Shown in pieces: positions 9,693 to 18,212 of a stretch of 64,000 bases of DNA (position 1 is its first letter; every line of letters starts with the position of its first letter). The notes beneath the pieces were generated by a model that saw only the letters and a program-made list of their open reading frames with translations, did no database searches and was not told where the DNA came from. The stretch lies in contig NZ_JAINWI010000004.1 in the NCBI RefSeq assembly GCF_021021435.1, positions 1 to 64,000 of the forward strand, in the 5' to 3' direction. Source of the stretch: Seohaeicola saemankumensis (GTDB lineage: Bacteria; Pseudomonadota; Alphaproteobacteria; Rhodobacterales; Rhodobacteraceae). Both the position numbers and the translations under genes were made by a program.

Positions 9693-10016
9693 GTGTTCAT
9701 TTCGCAAATCGACATAGCCGGAATCAAGGTCGAAGCGTTGGACAGCAGTTTGCATGCTCAGGTCGCCATCACAGCCGATAGTGGCCGCGTGCTGGTGGAC
9801 TGCCAGATTTCCACCGACCCGATAGAGCCTGCCACCCGCCGATCCGCCCTGATGCACGAATACCGCAGCGGCAAACGCCAAATCCACATCGCGGAAGGCC
9901 TGCTGGCTTGCCACATGCGTTCAGCGGCCCTTGGGTTTCAACAAACTCGGAGGCCGGATCGCCTCAGCGGCTTGGAACAGGCTGAATGTCTGGTTCACGT
10001 AATTAACCACCCCTGA
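9693..10016 (+). CDS. Small hypothetical protein, possibly real
   Basis: GTG-started ORF of 107 codons. The first three quarters show normal codon use and protein-like composition (FISQIDIAGIKVEAL, HEYRSGKRQIHIAEG). The last 30 or so codons lie antisense to the end of the next gene and look like shadow sequence. I do not recognise a family. No strong ribosome site is seen. It is either a genuine orphan that overlaps its convergent neighbour by 96 bp or a decayed gene. Confidence 0.35.
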   Translation: MFISQIDIAGIKVEALDSSLHAQVAITADSGRVLVDCQISTDPIEPATRRSALMHEYRSGKRQIHIAEGLLACHMRSAALGFQQTRRPDRLSGLEQAECLVHVINHP

Positions 10017-10691
10017 CAGCTTTTCCATATAGGCGTCCAGTTCTGGCGTGCGCTCTGCCTCGACCATCTGGATCGGGCGGTCTGGGGTGTTTCCCTCAAA
10101 CTGGCAATAGAACAACGGCTCGCCCCGCCGCAGCACAAGCGGTTTGTCAGTGTCGTGCCACTCGAAAGCCCACATCAGGGGGCGCGGCCAGATATTGACC
10201 GGAAAACGTCCGCCAAAGATAGTGCCGGGCAAGGGATCAGCGCGGTAATGGGCAAAAGTGCCCAGTTGCGTCAGATACAGAACCTCGTCTGCGATAAAGC
10301 AATATGGCAGCGCCATCTGAACGGTTGGACGATCCGGATAGCGCCACTCGACCTCGTTCACCAAAGTCAGCAACTGACCCAGTTTGCTACCACGCACGGG
10401 CGAGGCGCCGCCCGCAAGATTGACCAGCACAGGCTTGCCCTTGTCATCGCGCTTGAACCCGATGTTCAGATCAAATGGCGATTTGACCACGAAATAGCGG
10501 CTTTCCATCTGCACAACCGCCGGACAACGAGATGCAGATTTGGCGTGCCCCTTGTTGGTCTGGCGCGAGGTCAGCCTTTCAGGGGCCTCATAAAGGATGC
10601 CGCCTTTATCGCTGGTCAGAAACCAGCCTACGGTGATCGGTCCACTTTTGGGATCTGTCTCGTCCCGGTCATATGTCACTGAAAACTGCAT
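9921..10691 (-). CDS. Conserved hypothetical protein (DUF6065-like)
   Basis: 256 residues, soluble and without signal peptide. GAGGTAAA directly before the ATG at 10691 decides the start; the longer ORF upstream has no ribosome site. The tail section (GGRFPVNIWPRPLMWAFEW followed by RRGEPLFYCQFEG) resembles DUF6065 proteins, but I hold this assignment only loosely. Function unknown. It stands alone, divergent from pyrF. Confidence 0.65.
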   Translation of the reverse strand: MQFSVTYDRDETDPKSGPITVGWFLTSDKGGILYEAPERLTSRQTNKGHAKSASRCPAVVQMESRYFVVKSPFDLNIGFKRDDKGKPVLVNLAGGASPVRGSKLGQLLTLVNEVEWRYPDRPTVQMALPYCFIADEVLYLTQLGTFAHYRADPLPGTIFGGRFPVNIWPRPLMWAFEWHDTDKPLVLRRGEPLFYCQFEGNTPDRPIQMVEAERTPELDAYMEKLSGVVNYVNQTFSLFQAAEAIRPPSLLKPKGR

Positions 10692-10812
10692 TTTACCTCG
10701 CACCGTCTTCAGGGAATGATGCTGTGCGCGGCCGCTGCGGTCAATCTCAAGTCTTGCCCGACCGTGGGGCAACAGCTAACACCGCCCGAAACCGGATGGA
10801 AGGAAGCCCGCC

Positions 10813-11514
10813 ATGACCACTGCCGATGACCGCCTGATCGTAGCCTTGGACGTGCCAAACGCGCTTGAGGGGTTGGCCTTGGCCGAAAAACTGGGGGACG
10901 CTGTCAGTTTTTACAAGATCGGTTTGGGCATGCTGACAGGCGGCGGCCTGGCTTTGGCGAACGAGTTGAAGCAGGAGCAGGGCAAGCGCATTTTTCTGGA
11001 TATGAAGCTGTTTGATATCGGGGCGACCGTCGAGGCTGCTGTGCGCGGTTTGGCGCAGTATGATCTGGACTTCCTGACCGTGCATGGTGACCCGCATGTC
11101 GTGCGCGCCGCGCGCAACGGGGTGGGCGGCAAGGAAATGAAAATTCTGGCCGTGACCATTCTGACCTCGCTGGATCGCGCCGATCTGGATGCAGGGCTGA
11201 TCAAGGCAGGCGATGTGACCGATCTGGTGCTAGAGCGCGCAGCGCTGGCGTTCGACGCTGGCGCGGATGGCGTGATCGCCTCACCGCAAGAGGCTGCGTT
11301 GATCCGCGCCTTGCCACAGTCCAAAGGTCGGCTGATCGTGACGCCGGGTGTGCGCCCGACAGGGACCGACAAGGGCGACCAGAAGCGGATCACCACTCCG
11401 GCGCAGGCGGTGATGAACGGTGCGGATCACATCGTGGTCGGTCGCCCGATTTGGCAAGCCACCGATCCGCGTCAGGCGGCGCTGGATATTCTGGCGGAAC
11501 TGCGCGGGATCTGA
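10813..11514 (+). CDS. pyrF: PyrF, orotidine 5'-phosphate decarboxylase
   Basis: 233 residues. Converts OMP to UMP, the last step of de novo pyrimidine synthesis. The catalytic D-x-K-x-x-D is visible in FLDMKLFDIGAT, and the phosphate-binding loop is near the end in VVGRPIWQA. GGAAGG about 9 nt upstream of the ATG is the ribosome site. It is monocistronic, convergent with the NfeD/SPFH pair. Confidence 0.96.
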   Translation: MTTADDRLIVALDVPNALEGLALAEKLGDAVSFYKIGLGMLTGGGLALANELKQEQGKRIFLDMKLFDIGATVEAAVRGLAQYDLDFLTVHGDPHVVRAARNGVGGKEMKILAVTILTSLDRADLDAGLIKAGDVTDLVLERAALAFDAGADGVIASPQEAALIRALPQSKGRLIVTPGVRPTGTDKGDQKRITTPAQAVMNGADHIVVGRPIWQATDPRQAALDILAELRGI

Positions 11515-11526
11515 CCCGCGCAGGTG

Positions 11527-11802
11527 TCAGTTGTCATTGATGTCGCGGTCCCAGATTTTGACTTGTCCCTTGCGGATACCGACCAGTCGCCGCAGTACGA
11601 CCCACGCGGCGAGCGAGGCCACCGCGAAGATCAACAGCAAGACGTAGAAGTTACCGCCCAGCAAACCGATCAGCAGCAATAGTCCGACAAGTGCCGCCCC
11701 GATAGCAAAGCCCAACAGGATAAAGCCGGGCAACATCACCTCTGCCACGGCCAATGTTACGCCAATGACGATCCAAACCCACCATTCCTGCCAGAGCGCC
11801 AT
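11527..11802 (-). CDS. NfeD-family short membrane protein
   Basis: A 91-residue protein with two to three membrane helices followed by a short polar tail (RKGQVKIWDRDI). This is the short NfeD form that accompanies SPFH proteins. Its ATG overlaps the stop of the SPFH gene (ATGA), so the pair is translationally coupled. NfeD partners are thought to help assemble or anchor stomatin-like complexes. It lacks most of the OB-fold of longer NfeD proteins. Confidence 0.8.
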   Translation of the reverse strand: MALWQEWWVWIVIGVTLAVAEVMLPGFILLGFAIGAALVGLLLLIGLLGGNFYVLLLIFAVASLAAWVVLRRLVGIRKGQVKIWDRDINDN

Positions 11803-12689
11803 CAGCCGCGTCCTTTCAACAACGAGAATGCGTTGCCAAATGCCTCAAGCGCCGAGGCTGGCAAGAGGATCGTCTGCTTTCCGTCACCCGTCGCCACGGC
11901 CTGCAGCGCCTCGACCTGTTTCAGGGCAACTTGATATTGCGCCGCTTCAAGCCCGTTTTCCTTGATCGCAGCAGCGACAACACCTGTGGCATAGGCTTCG
12001 GCATCTGCCTCGACGCGGCGCGCTTTGGCCTGCTGTTCAGCGGCGTAAAGATCGGCATCGGCAGCCAGTTCGACGGCGCGCTTGCGGCCCTCGGCTTCGG
12101 TCACTTGTGCACGGCGGGCGCGTTCAGCGTTCAACTGTTGTAGCATCGCGGCACGGGTAGCTGCATCAAGGTTCACATCCAGAATTTCGGCCCGCGTCAC
12201 CTCGATCCCCCAGTCATCGACCATGGCGACCACCTGATCACGAATCTTCTGTATCAGATCAGCGCGGTTGGATTGCACCGCATCCAGTTCGATCTTGCCG
12301 ATTTCCGACCGCACGATCCCTGCCACGGTCGTCGCAATGGCCCCGTCCACGTCACGGATACGGTAAACGGTCTTTTCCGGCTCTGTGATGCGGTAGAAAA
12401 CCGAGGTTTCGACCTTCAGCAGCACGTTGTCCATCGTGATGGCGTCCTGCTCGGCATTTGGCAACTGGCGTTCCAGAACGGAAATACGATGCGCAACAAC
12501 GTCCAGAAACGGAATGATGAAATTGATCCCGGGGCCCAGAACCGTGCGGAGGCGACCGAAGCGTTCGACCACATGCTTTTCCGACTGGGGCACGATCTTG
12601 ATGCCTTTGTAGAGCGTTACGATTACCAGAACAGCAATCGCCAACCAAACGGCATTGCCACCCAGAAGATCTGTCAAATTCTCGTCCAT
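11802..12689 (-). CDS. SPFH/Band 7 membrane protein (stomatin/QmcA-like)
   Basis: 295 residues: one N-terminal membrane helix (NAVWLAIAVLVIVTLYKG), an SPFH domain (VPQSEKHVVERFGRL through RAEILDVNLD), and a long alanine/glutamate-rich coiled coil (about 180-250). Such proteins form membrane microdomain scaffolds and often modulate FtsH. The start MDENL at 12689 is fixed by GGAG 8 nt upstream. Operon with the NfeD gene. Confidence 0.9.
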   Translation of the reverse strand: MDENLTDLLGGNAVWLAIAVLVIVTLYKGIKIVPQSEKHVVERFGRLRTVLGPGINFIIPFLDVVAHRISVLERQLPNAEQDAITMDNVLLKVETSVFYRITEPEKTVYRIRDVDGAIATTVAGIVRSEIGKIELDAVQSNRADLIQKIRDQVVAMVDDWGIEVTRAEILDVNLDAATRAAMLQQLNAERARRAQVTEAEGRKRAVELAADADLYAAEQQAKARRVEADAEAYATGVVAAAIKENGLEAAQYQVALKQVEALQAVATGDGKQTILLPASALEAFGNAFSLLKGRG

Positions 12690-12752
12690 GAAATCCACTC
12701 CTTGAGATGGCCGTGACAATAGCCTGATGTGACGGTCAGGGGAATCGGCGAA

Positions 12753-13184
12753 TTACATGCGGCTGGCCAGATAAAGCCGCAACCTGTCCTGAAAATGCGG
12801 AATTGCCAACGGATCTGCCAGATAGGCAGCGGGCGGCATCAACCGCCAGCCCTGCCCCTCATCGCCAAAGACAACCTCATTCACCCGCGCGGCCTCCAGA
12901 TGGGCTGCAAAGAACCAGACAGGACCAAGTCGTCCGCTGAACCGCTGCCCCCAACGCAACTGGCTGCTGTCAAGCGCCAGACCCAGTTCTTCGCGGGTTT
13001 CACGCAATACGCAATCTTGCGGATTTTCATCCCCGTCACGCCCTCCGCCGGGCAGATCCAACCGTCCGGGCCAAGGAATGTCAGGACGGTCATCGCGCAG
13101 GATCACCGCCAGATGGTCGCCAAGAAACAGGGCAAGCTTTGCCCCGACAAAAGCCGCGCCCATGATATCGGTTTCCTGCTCCAT
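12753..13184 (-). CDS. Nudix hydrolase
   Basis: 143 residues from the ATG at 13184. A complete Nudix box G-x5-E-x7-REtxEExGL is present (GGRDGDE, then RETREELGL), so it should bind Mg2+ and hydrolyse a nucleoside-diphosphate-linked substrate. The substrate cannot be told from sequence. A shorter start (MGAAF) has the better ribosome site AGGAAA and is possible. It is divergent from dinB with about 60 bp between, which hints at a sanitation role but does not prove it. Confidence 0.85.
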   Translation of the reverse strand: MEQETDIMGAAFVGAKLALFLGDHLAVILRDDRPDIPWPGRLDLPGGGRDGDENPQDCVLRETREELGLALDSSQLRWGQRFSGRLGPVWFFAAHLEAARVNEVVFGDEGQGWRLMPPAAYLADPLAIPHFQDRLRLYLASRM

Positions 13185-13243
13185 TTCTGTTCTATATGCT
13201 GGAAAGCAGCGTCTACCCATCCCCCACGCTCGGAAATTTCCCG

Positions 13244-14497
13244 ATGTCATGTCTGTGCCGTGATTGTCTGACCCGTTTCGATGCGGCCGCACGCTGTCCG
13301 GCTTGCCGCAGCCCGCGCATCATCAGCCATCCCGAACTGGACAGTCTGACCATCGCGCATATGGACTGCGACGCTTTCTATGCCTCGGTCGAGAAACGCG
13401 ACAACCCCGCGCTGGCCGACAAACCCGTCATCATCGGCGGCGGACGGCGTGGCGTGGTCTCGACCGCCTGCTATATCGCGCGGATCAAGGGTGTGCGATC
13501 CGCCATGCCGATGTTTCAGGCTCTCAAGCTCTGCCCTGAGGCGGTGGTGATCAAGCCGCGGATGCAGGCCTATGTTGATGCCTCGCGCGCAATCCGCGCG
13601 ATGATGGAGGAGTTGACCCCCGCAATCGAGCCGCTCTCGCTGGATGAGGCCTTTCTGGACCTGACAGGCACTGAACGTCTGCATGGCGCGCCGCCTGCCG
13701 TGATGCTGGCGCGGCTTGTGCGGCGCATGCGGACTGAACTGGGACTGACCGGATCAATCGGACTGAGCCATAACAAATTTCTGGCCAAGGTCGCGTCAGA
13801 CATGAACAAGCCGCATGGGTTCTCGGTGATCGGGCGCGCCGATACGGCCGCCTTCCTGCGCGGCAAGCCGGTCCGGATGATCTGGGGCGTCGGGCAAGCG
13901 ACCCAAGCCGCGCTGGAGCAGGCAGGTATCCGCAGTTTCGACGATTTGCTGCGCTGGGAAGCGCGCGACCTGACAGCGCGTTTCGGCAGCATGGGCGACA
14001 GGTTGTGGCATCTGGCCAGGGGGCAGGACAATCGCCGCGTCGCGCGCGACAGCCCGATGAAATCCATCTCGAATGAAACAACATTCGACGCGGATACATC
14101 CGATCCTGATATTCTGGACGGCCATATCTGGAGGCTGGCAGAAAAGGTCGCAGACCGTGCCAAGGCCAAGGCGCTGGCTGGGAGGGTAGTGACCCTCAAG
14201 CTAAAGCAGGCGGACCACCGCATCTTGACGCGGCGACACAGTCTGCGGGATGCAACGCAACTGGCAGACCGGCTCTATCATGAAGCGCGCGCGCTGTTCG
14301 ATCAGGGGACCACAGCAGGCCCCTATCGTCTGATCGGTGTTGGACTGTCAGAACTTGTCGCGGAAAGTGCTGCCGATCTGTCGCATGACCTGCTTGATCC
14401 GCAAGCGCAGGCACGCCAACGCGCCGAGCGTGCAACAGACGCGATTCGCGCGAGGTTCGGCGAAGACGCCATTCTCAAGGGTCGGGCCTTGCGATAG
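13244..14497 (+). CDS. dinB: DNA polymerase IV (DinB) with N-terminal zinc-ribbon-like extension
   Basis: 417-residue Y-family translesion polymerase. The palm motif MDCDAFYASVE and SLDEAFLDLTG carry the catalytic acidic residues; IGLSHNKFLAKVASDMNKP follows. Before the polymerase domain, residues 1-22 carry two cysteine pairs (CLCRDC and CPAC), a short zinc-ribbon-like extension. The start MSCLC was chosen because it just includes these cysteines; no strong ribosome site is seen. LexA control could not be confirmed. Confidence 0.93.
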   Translation: MSCLCRDCLTRFDAAARCPACRSPRIISHPELDSLTIAHMDCDAFYASVEKRDNPALADKPVIIGGGRRGVVSTACYIARIKGVRSAMPMFQALKLCPEAVVIKPRMQAYVDASRAIRAMMEELTPAIEPLSLDEAFLDLTGTERLHGAPPAVMLARLVRRMRTELGLTGSIGLSHNKFLAKVASDMNKPHGFSVIGRADTAAFLRGKPVRMIWGVGQATQAALEQAGIRSFDDLLRWEARDLTARFGSMGDRLWHLARGQDNRRVARDSPMKSISNETTFDADTSDPDILDGHIWRLAEKVADRAKAKALAGRVVTLKLKQADHRILTRRHSLRDATQLADRLYHEARALFDQGTTAGPYRLIGVGLSELVAESAADLSHDLLDPQAQARQRAERATDAIRARFGEDAILKGRALR

Positions 14498-14507
14498 CGC
14501 CTGTCAC

Positions 14508-15368
14508 CTATTCCGCAGCAAGCCTTTGATCACGCGCGCCGATCTCGACAATCCTTGAAATCACACCCGTCAGGATCTTCTGGAACGCCACGAAGTTGCC
14601 GTTCGGACGGATCAACTGCTCGTTCATATAAAGCGCACGGTCCACTTCGATCTGCACCACATGCTGCTGACGGATAGGGCGACCGTAGTGCTGGGTTGTA
14701 TAGGCCCCCGCGAATGGTGCATTGCGCGCCACGACCAGCCCCGTGCCCTCGAATGCCGCCTCAATCCGGTCCACGACCCACCCAGAGGCCGAAGCGCCAA
14801 AGCGGTCGCCCAGAACAATATCGGGCCGGCGCGCGCCGGACCGAGCAACGCCGTCCATCGCCTCATGCGGCATCGAATGGCAATCAATCAGGATGGCCTC
14901 GCCGAATTGGGCATGCGCCTCGTCCAAAAGACGTTGAAGCATAATGTGATAGGGTCGCCAGTAGCGCGTGATTCTGCCCTGCACCTCGTCCAGAGGCAGC
15001 TTGCCGCGATAGATCGACCGACCACCCGCAACGACGCGCGGCACCACACCAAGCCCCGAAGCAATACGCGGATTATGCGTGGTGCTGCGAATTCCGTCGA
15101 TCAAGGCAGGGTCAAGCTCGTCCGCGCTGCGATTCAGGTCGACAAACGCCCGAGGGGCGGCCGCCAGAAGCAATGGCGCTCCAAAAGACGGGGCCGCTTC
15201 ATAAAGCCGGTCCACAAAGGCATCCTCGGATGTGCGGATGGAATGTTCATCCAGCAGCGTGCCGCGCAGAAATGACCAAGGATAATCACGGCCGCTATGC
15301 GGAGAGGCAAAAACAACGCTGCTGCGCCATTGTTCGGGCCGGATCAGGCGGTAGGCATCCTTGGTCAT
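14508..15368 (-). CDS. N-formylglutamate amidohydrolase family protein
   Basis: 286 residues. Family landmarks are SPHSGRDYP near the N-terminus, DLNRSADELDP, and IDCHSMPHEA, which supply the metal-binding His/Asp residues. The enzyme class hydrolyses N-formyl-L-glutamate to formate and glutamate at the end of one histidine degradation route, but no other hut genes are nearby, so the true substrate is uncertain. The start MTKDAYRL is preferred over an upstream GTG/ATG extension. Confidence 0.85.
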   Translation of the reverse strand: MTKDAYRLIRPEQWRSSVVFASPHSGRDYPWSFLRGTLLDEHSIRTSEDAFVDRLYEAAPSFGAPLLLAAAPRAFVDLNRSADELDPALIDGIRSTTHNPRIASGLGVVPRVVAGGRSIYRGKLPLDEVQGRITRYWRPYHIMLQRLLDEAHAQFGEAILIDCHSMPHEAMDGVARSGARRPDIVLGDRFGASASGWVVDRIEAAFEGTGLVVARNAPFAGAYTTQHYGRPIRQQHVVQIEVDRALYMNEQLIRPNGNFVAFQKILTGVISRIVEIGARDQRLAAE

Positions 15369-15424
15369 GCTGTATCCTTGTTCTGGCCCTATCATAGCGC
15401 GATAAATCGCTTTGCCAAAAGCCC

Positions 15425-15453
15425 TTGATCCCGCCTGCGACTCCTTTTATAGA
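15425..15453 (+). promoter_or_regulatory. Sigma-70 promoter of the tRNA-Val gene
   Basis: TTGATC (15425-15430), a 17-nt spacer, then TATAGA (15448-15453), about 66 bp before the mature tRNA. Two hairpins that share two C residues, and so cannot both form fully, lie in the leader (15463-15480 and 15479-15497). Confidence 0.6.
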
Positions 15454-15519
15454 CCACGAACCGGCGCGGATTTCCGCGCCCCTCTTCGTTTGAGGGGCAA
15501 GGGCCTGTAACGGTATCAT

Positions 15520-15594
15520 GGGTGATTAGCTCAGTGGTAGAGCACTTCGTTGACATCGAAGGGGTCACAAGTTCGAACCTTGTATCGCCCACCA
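15520..15594 (+). tRNA. tRNA-Val(GAC)
   Basis: 75 nt. The acceptor stem GGGTGAT pairs with ATCGCCC, the D arm is GCTC/GAGC, the anticodon stem CTTCG/CGAAG encloses TTGACAT with anticodon GAC, and the T arm is ACAAG-TTCGAAC-CTTGT. Discriminator A and an encoded CCA end follow. All stems pair (one G-T in the acceptor). Confidence 0.97.
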
Positions 15595-15724
15595 TGATTT
15601 CTCCATTCCGGATACGGGATGTTCGACCGGCTCCTCGCAAAAGGGGCTTTTTCACCGTCCTGCACTAGCGGGGCAAGGCAACCACAAGGCGCAAGGCCCG
15701 CGCCGCGACTGATAGGAGATGACC

Positions 15725-15850
15725 ATGAAGGTCAAGAATTCCCTCCGCTCGCTCAAGAACCGGCATCGCGATTGCCGTGTCGTGCGCCGCAAAGGCCGCG
15801 TCTACGTGATCAACAAAACGCAGCGCCGGTTCAAAGCCCGTCAGGGTTAA
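15725..15850 (+). CDS. rpmJ: 50S ribosomal protein L36 (zinc-free 41-residue form)
   Basis: 41 residues starting [14 protein letters not shown], with [11 protein letters not shown] and the RFKARQG end typical of L36. It lacks the four zinc ligands of the CxxC form, so it is the C-minus paralogue type usual in alphaproteobacteria. GGAG 9 nt before the ATG is the ribosome site. It lies 130 nt after tRNA-Val on the same strand and ends at a strong terminator, so the two may be cotranscribed. Confidence 0.96.
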   Translation: MKVKNSLRSLKNRHRDCRVVRRKGRVYVINKTQRRFKARQG

Positions 15851-15870
15851 GAGCTTCGTATAGAAAAGAA

Positions 15871-15900
15871 AAAGACCGCTTTTCAGGGCGGTCTTTTTTT
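15871..15900 (+). terminator. Terminator after rpmJ
   Basis: AAAGACCGC and GCGGTCTTT form the stem, followed by a long T run. Confidence 0.9.
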
Positions 15901-15936
15901 ATGTCTTCCCGGCAAGAACCTCAGATTCAACGCATG

Positions 15937-17157
15937 TCAGTCGTAAACGCGCTGGTCCTCGATCACCTTGCCATCATTCGGCAGGCTGCCTGGTGTCATA
16001 AGTTCGATCTTACCTTTTAGTTTCAGCACCTCGGCCACGGTACCTGCATAGGTATCCGCACTGCCGCCATTGGCCTCGATCTGCACGGTCATCACATCCA
16101 TCTCACCGTCACGGCTGGCAATGACGCGGGCTCGGCTAATTTCGGCGTGTTTCGCGACCAGTTGGGCCACCTGTTCGGGGCGCACGAACATCCCCTTGAT
16201 CTTGGTGGTCTGATCCGCACGGCCCATCCAGCCCTTGATCCGCATATTGGTGCGACCGCAGGGGCTGCTTCCCTCCATCACCGCAGAAAGATCACCCGTT
16301 GCAAAACGGATCAGCGGATAATCGGGATTGAGAGAGGTCACAACGACCTCGCCCACCTGACCGGGGGCTACGGGATTGCCGGTGCCGGGGGTCACAATCT
16401 CGACGATCACACCCTCGTCCACGATCATCCCTTCCTGCGCCTCGCTTTCATAGGCTATATTGCCCAGATCGGCGGTCGCATAGGATTGCAGGCACAGGAT
16501 ACCGCGATCCTTGTATTCCTGCCGTAGCGACGGAAACAGCGCCCCGCCGCCGACAGCCGCGCGTGTGATGCCGAGTGAGATGCCCATCTCGTCGGCTTTA
16601 TCAAGGATCACCTTCAGGTAATCCGGCGTGCCGGCATAGGCAGTGACACCGACATCGCGGCTTGCAGTGACCTGCAATTCGGTCTGGCCTGTGCCAGCAG
16701 GCAGCACGGCCGCACCCACCGCGCGTGCACCCGATTCAAAGATCATGCCCGCGGGCGTCAGGTGATAGCCAAAACAGTTCTGCACGATATCCCCGCGCCC
16801 TATCCCGCAGGCATGCAGGAAACGGCCCATACGCCACCAGTCATGCTCGGTCCCGCCGGGTTCGTAAATCGGGCCGGGAGATTGGAAAATATGTGCGAAA
16901 CCGCTGGCCGGCCGCGTGGTCAGACCGCCGAACGGGGCAGTCGATGCCTGCGCCCGTCCCAGATCGGACTTCCGCAGGACAGGCAAAGCCGCCAATGTCG
17001 CAACCGACGTCATCGACGCAGGCGTTACACTGTCCAGCGCGCCCGCATATCCCGGTAGCGCCTTTGCGCGCGCGATCTGGTCAGGCAAGGCCTTGGCAAG
17101 CGCCGCCGCGCGCTGGTCTGCGCTGCGGGTCTCCAAATCGTCAAAATAGCGGGTCAT
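15937..17157 (-). CDS. PaaK-like phenylacetate-CoA ligase family protein
   Basis: 406 residues of the adenylate-forming family in its PaaK branch. LQSYATADLGNIAYE, RFATGDLSA and WMGRADQTTKIKGMFVRP are the AMP-binding and hinge motifs. Such enzymes activate an aromatic or short acid to its CoA thioester; the acid is unknown. An upstream TTG-started ORF overlaps the livF stop; the ATG at 17157 gives the usual N-terminus. It is the last gene of the Liv operon, which suggests its substrate is, or derives from, what the transporter imports. Confidence 0.85.
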   Translation of the reverse strand: MTRYFDDLETRSADQRAAALAKALPDQIARAKALPGYAGALDSVTPASMTSVATLAALPVLRKSDLGRAQASTAPFGGLTTRPASGFAHIFQSPGPIYEPGGTEHDWWRMGRFLHACGIGRGDIVQNCFGYHLTPAGMIFESGARAVGAAVLPAGTGQTELQVTASRDVGVTAYAGTPDYLKVILDKADEMGISLGITRAAVGGGALFPSLRQEYKDRGILCLQSYATADLGNIAYESEAQEGMIVDEGVIVEIVTPGTGNPVAPGQVGEVVVTSLNPDYPLIRFATGDLSAVMEGSSPCGRTNMRIKGWMGRADQTTKIKGMFVRPEQVAQLVAKHAEISRARVIASRDGEMDVMTVQIEANGGSADTYAGTVAEVLKLKGKIELMTPGSLPNDGKVIEDQRVYD

Positions 17158-17207
17158 GGCGGGAAAGCTTTCAGGATGGTTGGGAATGGTCCGGATCGTT
17201 TGCGAAA

Positions 17208-18035
17208 TCAACTCAGCCAGCGCTTGCGACGACGATAGGAACGCACGTCGCGGAAGGATTTGCGTCCTTCCTCGGAAACCCCCAGATAGAATTCCTTCAC
17301 ATCGGGGTTTTCGCGCAGGTCGGCAGCTGGGCCATCCATCACAACGCGACCTGATTCCAGAATATAGCCGTAATGTGCAAAGCGCAGGGCGACGTTGGTA
17401 TTCTGCTCGGCCAGCAGGAATGTATTGCCCTCTTTCTCGTTGAGGTTCTTCACGATGGTGAAAATCTCTTCGACCAGTTGCGGGGCCAACCCCATGCTGG
17501 GTTCATCCAGCAGGATCGTTTCCGGCCTGCTCATCAAGGCGCGACCAATGGCCACCATCTGCTGCTCGCCGCCCGAGGTGTATCCGGCTTGGCTTTTGCG
17601 CCGCTCTTTCAGGCGCGGGAAATAGTTGTAGACCATTTGCAGATCGGCCTCGATCGCGCCCTTCCCATCCTTGCGGGTATACGCACCGGTCAACAGGTTT
17701 TCCTCGACCGTCAGATGCTCGAAGCAATGCCGTCCTTCCATCACCTGGATAACACCTTTTTGCACCAGATCGGTCGGGCTCAGGTTCTGAACGCGCTCGC
17801 CACGATACAAGATACTGCCTTTTGTGACCTCGCCGCGTTCCGAATGCAGCAGGTTCGAGATGGCCTTGAGCGTGGTCGTCTTGCCCGCACCGTTGCCTCC
17901 CAGCAGCGCGGTGATCCCGCCCTTGGGCACTTTAAGCGACACGCCCTTGAGCACGAGGATCACATGATTGTAGATCACCTCGATATTGTTGACCTCAAGA
18001 AGGGTCTCTTCGGTCCGGCCTGCGTCCAGCATCAT
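17208..18035 (-). CDS. LivF-type ABC transporter ATP-binding protein
   Basis: 275 residues. Walker A GGNGAGKTT, ABC signature SGGEQQM and Walker B ILLDEPSMGLA are intact, with the H-loop region after LLAEQNT. It is one of two ATPases of a HAAT/branched-chain-type importer. It follows the substrate-binding gene after a 177-bp gap that contains two stem-loops (18051-18094, 18174-18202). A C-terminal basic tail (RRRKRW) is longer than in E. coli LivF. Confidence 0.93.
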   Translation of the reverse strand: MMLDAGRTEETLLEVNNIEVIYNHVILVLKGVSLKVPKGGITALLGGNGAGKTTTLKAISNLLHSERGEVTKGSILYRGERVQNLSPTDLVQKGVIQVMEGRHCFEHLTVEENLLTGAYTRKDGKGAIEADLQMVYNYFPRLKERRKSQAGYTSGGEQQMVAIGRALMSRPETILLDEPSMGLAPQLVEEIFTIVKNLNEKEGNTFLLAEQNTNVALRFAHYGYILESGRVVMDGPAADLRENPDVKEFYLGVSEEGRKSFRDVRSYRRRKRWLS

Positions 18036-18050
18036 TCACGCTCCGTTGGA

Positions 18051-18094
18051 GCAATTTCAGAAAAAGTTGACTGACTTTTTCGATTCGAAATTGC
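18051..18094 (-). repeat. Intercistronic nested inverted repeat in the Liv operon
   Basis: GCAATTTC (18051-18058) pairs with GAAATTGC (18087-18094), and inside it GAAAAAGT (18060-18067) pairs with ACTTTTTC (18074-18081). It sits just before the livF start. It is likely an mRNA structure; an operator is the alternative. Confidence 0.6.
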
Positions 18095-18173
18095 GTTGTT
18101 GTCAGATTCCTGAAAGCCCCCGTCACTTGGCCGGGTCACATCCAGTCTTCTTCTTGCATCAAGTATCCAAAAT

Positions 18174-18202
18174 CTGCGGGCAGCCACAGGGACTGCCCGC
18201 AG
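18174..18202 (-). terminator. Attenuator-like hairpin after the substrate-binding gene
   Basis: Perfect 10-bp arms CTGCGGGCAG/CTGCCCGCAG with a 9-nt loop lie 11 nt after the stop codon. On the transcript they are followed by only a short U run (ATTTTGG). It probably gives partial termination or 3'-end protection, so the abundant binding protein can be made in excess of the ATPase and ligase. Confidence 0.6.
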
Positions 18203-18212
18203 TGGGGCACGC

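Noticed and set aside
15463-15497. Terminator for the N-formylglutamate amidohydrolase gene
   Set aside because: That gene is transcribed away from this site, starting at 15368 on the minus strand.
15392-15655. ORF across the tRNA-Val region, minus strand
   Set aside because: It spans the tRNA gene and its promoter.
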